Source of the DNA: Steromphala cineraria
Lineage: Eukaryota > Mollusca > Gastropoda > Trochida > Trochidae
Assembly: GCA_916613615.1 (NCBI GenBank)
Contig: OU744720.1
Location: 5,993,749 to 6,057,748 of the forward strand
Reading direction: 5' to 3'
DNA length: 64,000 nt
The notes beneath the pieces are model-generated. The model did not search any database. It was not told the DNA's origin and saw only the letters and a list, made by a program, of their open reading frames with translations. Position numbers and translations under genes: made by a program. The stretch's first letter is position 1; the number at the start of each line of letters is the position of its first letter. Shown piece after piece: positions 61,156 to 64,000 of the stretch.

Positions 61156-62088
61156 CTTTTCACTGACGGCATATTTGGGATAATAAAATGTATTAACAAA
61201 CCAAACGTGATAGTTGGGCGGGGATGATTTGTACTTTCTTGAAAACCTTTCCATAATGTTAGCGCTTGTATAACTTTTGATTAAGCTTTGAGTCGGGCGT
61301 TGCTGAGCTTGATTTACGTTTGTTTGTTCAAGCCAGAATAGAGTTTGAATTCATTACATGAAGCCTGTATTATGTTACGATCAATGTCCAATCAACATCA
61401 TCAAACGTATATTTGTTCAAAGCAATACTTGCAGTTGTCAACAATTTTAGCAGGGTCCGCCAATCAACCTCTATGTGAGGCGTCGGAATAAGAGCAATTG
61501 TTAACGTTATAAGAGATGTTCAGACTAATTTCATCAACCCCGAAAAATAATGTCGTTGTCGTTTTGGGTTTATAAACCCTACCACAACTATCACATATGT
61601 TCTAGTCAGTATATTTTTTAAAATCTGATTTAGAAAGGATCTGTTACTGTTACAGAATGTCAAACATCATTTCATATGTTTAGTTTCCTAATTCCTTTCC
61701 CCATCCTTAGGGAATGCATGACGTATGATAAAAGGGTGAGACATATCATATTTAATAGCATAAGCCATATCATCCCTCTGGCATGGGCTCTGCAGCTAAC
61801 ACCGGAGTGCCGGGCTAATAGGGGTCATGAGATGAAGTATGACATGTTATAACCCCCTTCTATTGAAGGATATTTCAGTACCACTCGCTTGTAGCGACTA
61901 TGTTAAATGCTACCTCGCGGTCCATTCGTTTGATTCCAATTCATGTTTCTTCAAAATGAGTTTGTGTTTCTCAATAAAATATATCACTTTAAAGTTGTAA
62001 AGTTGTCTCGGACCTTTTAAGTATTCTTTTCAAGTGTGGACATAAATTTGGACGACCTGTTGTTTCATCTTCTTTTGCATTTCTTGTT

Positions 62089-62201
62089 TCGCGCGACCCG
62101 ACTGGGGATATAGCCAATCAAATCATTTTATCGCCACCTTCTCGATAACATTTCAACGAGAAAATGATTTGATTGGCTATTCCCCGAGTCAGACAGCGCG
62201 A
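62089..62201. mobile_element. 113 bp hairpin element, duplication copy 2
   Basis: Sequence and structure are as at 35180-35292, with no difference seen in either arm by eye, although the flanking DNA has changes. It was present before the two copies diverged. Confidence 0.9.
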
Positions 62202-64000
62202 GCTAATCTAGCTTCTGATCTCAGGGTACAGATTAGTAGAGTTAGAGTTCGTACAGAGACAGGATGGTGTTTTATACACTGGTTGAATATAAAAGCCAAA
62301 TGACCCTTTAAATAAAATTTACATTTACACGAAAATAATTCAACATATCCTTCAGTTCAGGTTTCGTCATTGAAAATATTCATAAACAGACAGAAAAAGC
62401 ATCTATGATAAAATGACAATAACTTAGTTCTCCAAAGATCAGATTTCGAAATAACCATAGATCTTAGACTCTTAAGTAATAACAGAAGTTATACACTAAT
62501 TACTAACACAAATACTAATACCCTGTTGATTAATGAACAACAAGCCATCTGGCTTTGCAATAATGGATTTCACTAAAGGTTATTAAATCAAGACGCCTAG
62601 AGGCTAAGAAAAGGAATTTTAATGGTAATACGATACAAATGGGTATCTCATGTTACAAGGCAATTTGATCTTGGTACAATAGGAAGATTTCCTGAAGAAA
62701 ACTAGATTTTATAAAAAATAGTCTTCATCTCATGTTTTTGAAGAATCAGATCAAATCGAGCATGCATTACATTATCATGCACGTGACAATGTTTGTTTTA
62801 TGAAATTACATGATAGTCATTTGACAATCCATATTTTGTATTTCCACCACATGCATAGTCATCCTGATTGTAGCGACATGTCAGCTATATATCCTACGCA
62901 TAACACTGAAATACCAGTTTTGTTAATGCCAGGCTCCATATGCATGTCGTATTTTATATCTATTTTTTCACTTTTTTAGACCGAGATGCTCAACTACATC
63001 TTTAAATTTATAACAATTCTCAGCATTAAAGGAAAACTTCAAACATCCAGACAACAAAACCATCAACCGCAAAAAATACTTTGTATGCAGAATGTCATAT
63101 GGATTATATTTAACCTTTTTTCAATTTCATCAAGTCACGAGCAAATTTCTAAATGTTTCATGAGTTGAACTTTTATGATCAAATCTTTATGTTGTACGAT
63201 AAAAATTTCACGATATGCCTTGTATGGGTGTCACATTTCGCGATAAGAGTTGCAAACTGTATACCTCATTTCCTCAATCCCCTTCCATATAAGGGGTTAT
63301 AACCTTGCACTTATTGTTTTACATCTTATGTTCTAGAACATTTTATATTGCACCATGAAACTTCTTTTCATAATACAAAGGATACATTGTGTAAGGTATG
63401 ACTGCATTCAAAATGTTCGCGTCATATGCTTCTGCTTGTTATTATTATTTCTCACAGTTTCTCTTTTAGCTTTTAGAAAAATGGTTTATGCTTGCTACTG
63501 TACCTTCCCCGTTTAAAATGCGTACATCGAAATTTAAAACTAAACAATTCTTTAAACTTGCTTCCAGCTTGGTGTCCTTTATACACAGATAAGTGGAATG
63601 ATATTTGCAGGACTGTCACAGCCCCAGAGAGGGCTATAACTATGTCTCATCTCCTCACTTTAATGTCACACTCAAACCACAATGGATCCGTCTTAGTTCC
63701 AGCTCTCTCCCATCGACAGAGAAGAAATGTATCTAATTAGAGAGCCTGCTTCCAGGCTTCTTTGTGAATCTCTATCACCTTCAGCTGGTCACCTCCGCGC
63801 ACCTGCTATTACAATGGCGACCTGTCCTCATCTCTCCAAGGAAGTATATAGTTCGCTGATATTGACTATCTTATTCTGAAAGACAGATATTACTCAGTCA
63901 CCAATTTAAGTGGAAATAAGAAGAAATTAAGTGAAAACGTTTTTTAAAAAACATTGCTATCTTGCAATGGCTGTTTGTTTCAGGAGGAGCAAACCAATCT
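62202..64000. other. Duplicated stretch to the window end, no supported gene
   Basis: Counterpart of 35293-37092. The open frame at 63492-63740 corresponds to 36587-36835 and shows no sign of protein conservation. The CAGGCTTC-CACCTGCTAT repeat recurs at about 63742-63840. Confidence 0.5.

Larger units (their letters stand above)
51966..64000 (+). repeat. Segmental duplication, copy 2 (partner 25757-37092)
   Basis: It aligns from TCTAACAAGTTCAG onward to the window end, where CAGGAGGAGCAAACCA pairs with sequence near 37076-37091. It differs from copy 1 by point changes and by indels: no TTAA MITE, an added long-TIR MITE, about 130 bp missing near 54530, unrelated 1.1 kb at 54886-55980, about 60 bp missing in the LINE at 58374, and about 250 bp extra at 60909-61155. 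Confidence 0.95.

Noticed and set aside
1..64000. Intact LTR retrotransposon or endogenous virus
   Set aside because: No long direct terminal repeats, gag/protease/integrase motifs or envelope-like frames were seen; the only long direct repeat is the segmental duplication, which lacks such genes.

Overview
The window looks like AT-rich, intron- and repeat-dominated metazoan DNA. The mix of interspersed elements (a Tc1-like DD34E transposon, LINE 3' fragments, many compact hairpin MITEs, repeats carrying AGGTCA-type motifs) and a gene fragment of the DUF3504 (KIAA1958/QRICH1/ZMYM-like) family suggest a marine invertebrate, most likely a bivalve mollusc. That assignment is inference from repeat style only. 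There is no bacterial gene organisation, and almost all open frames are short stop-to-stop runs without family resemblance.

Layout. 1-1262: two blocks of a ~21.5 bp satellite with a CCTAATTAGG palindrome core, separated by ~750 bp holding small hairpins. 2712-3541: a 356 bp TTAA-flanked MITE followed by a three-unit 128 bp tandem repeat. 3.5-20 kb: mostly unique AT-rich DNA with scattered hairpins, a 270 bp MITE with a 9-bp target duplication, and dispersed repeats. 20.1-25.1 kb: a CRE-motif/hairpin repeat, a truncated MITE, a 1.27 kb foldback element and the 3' end of a LINE. 40.2-42.2 kb, minus strand: the only gene-like locus, a two-exon DUF3504 gene with good splice signals but several frameshifts and stops. 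42.5-51.8 kb: more hairpins and MITEs, then a Tc1-like transposon inserted into an older repeat.

The largest structure is a direct duplication. About 25,757-37,092 recurs at 51,966 to the window end, 26.2-26.9 kb downstream. The copies are close at base level but differ by clean transposon presence/absence (a TTAA MITE only in copy 1, a long-TIR MITE with 9-bp target duplication only in copy 2) and by several indels. It is either a real segmental duplication or two divergent haplotypes placed in tandem by an assembler. Both copies carry the same decayed LINE and Tc1 fragments, and no intact host gene was found inside them.

No operon-like or cooperating gene set is present. The biology visible here is transposon activity, hairpin elements and decay of one probably recombinase-derived gene.
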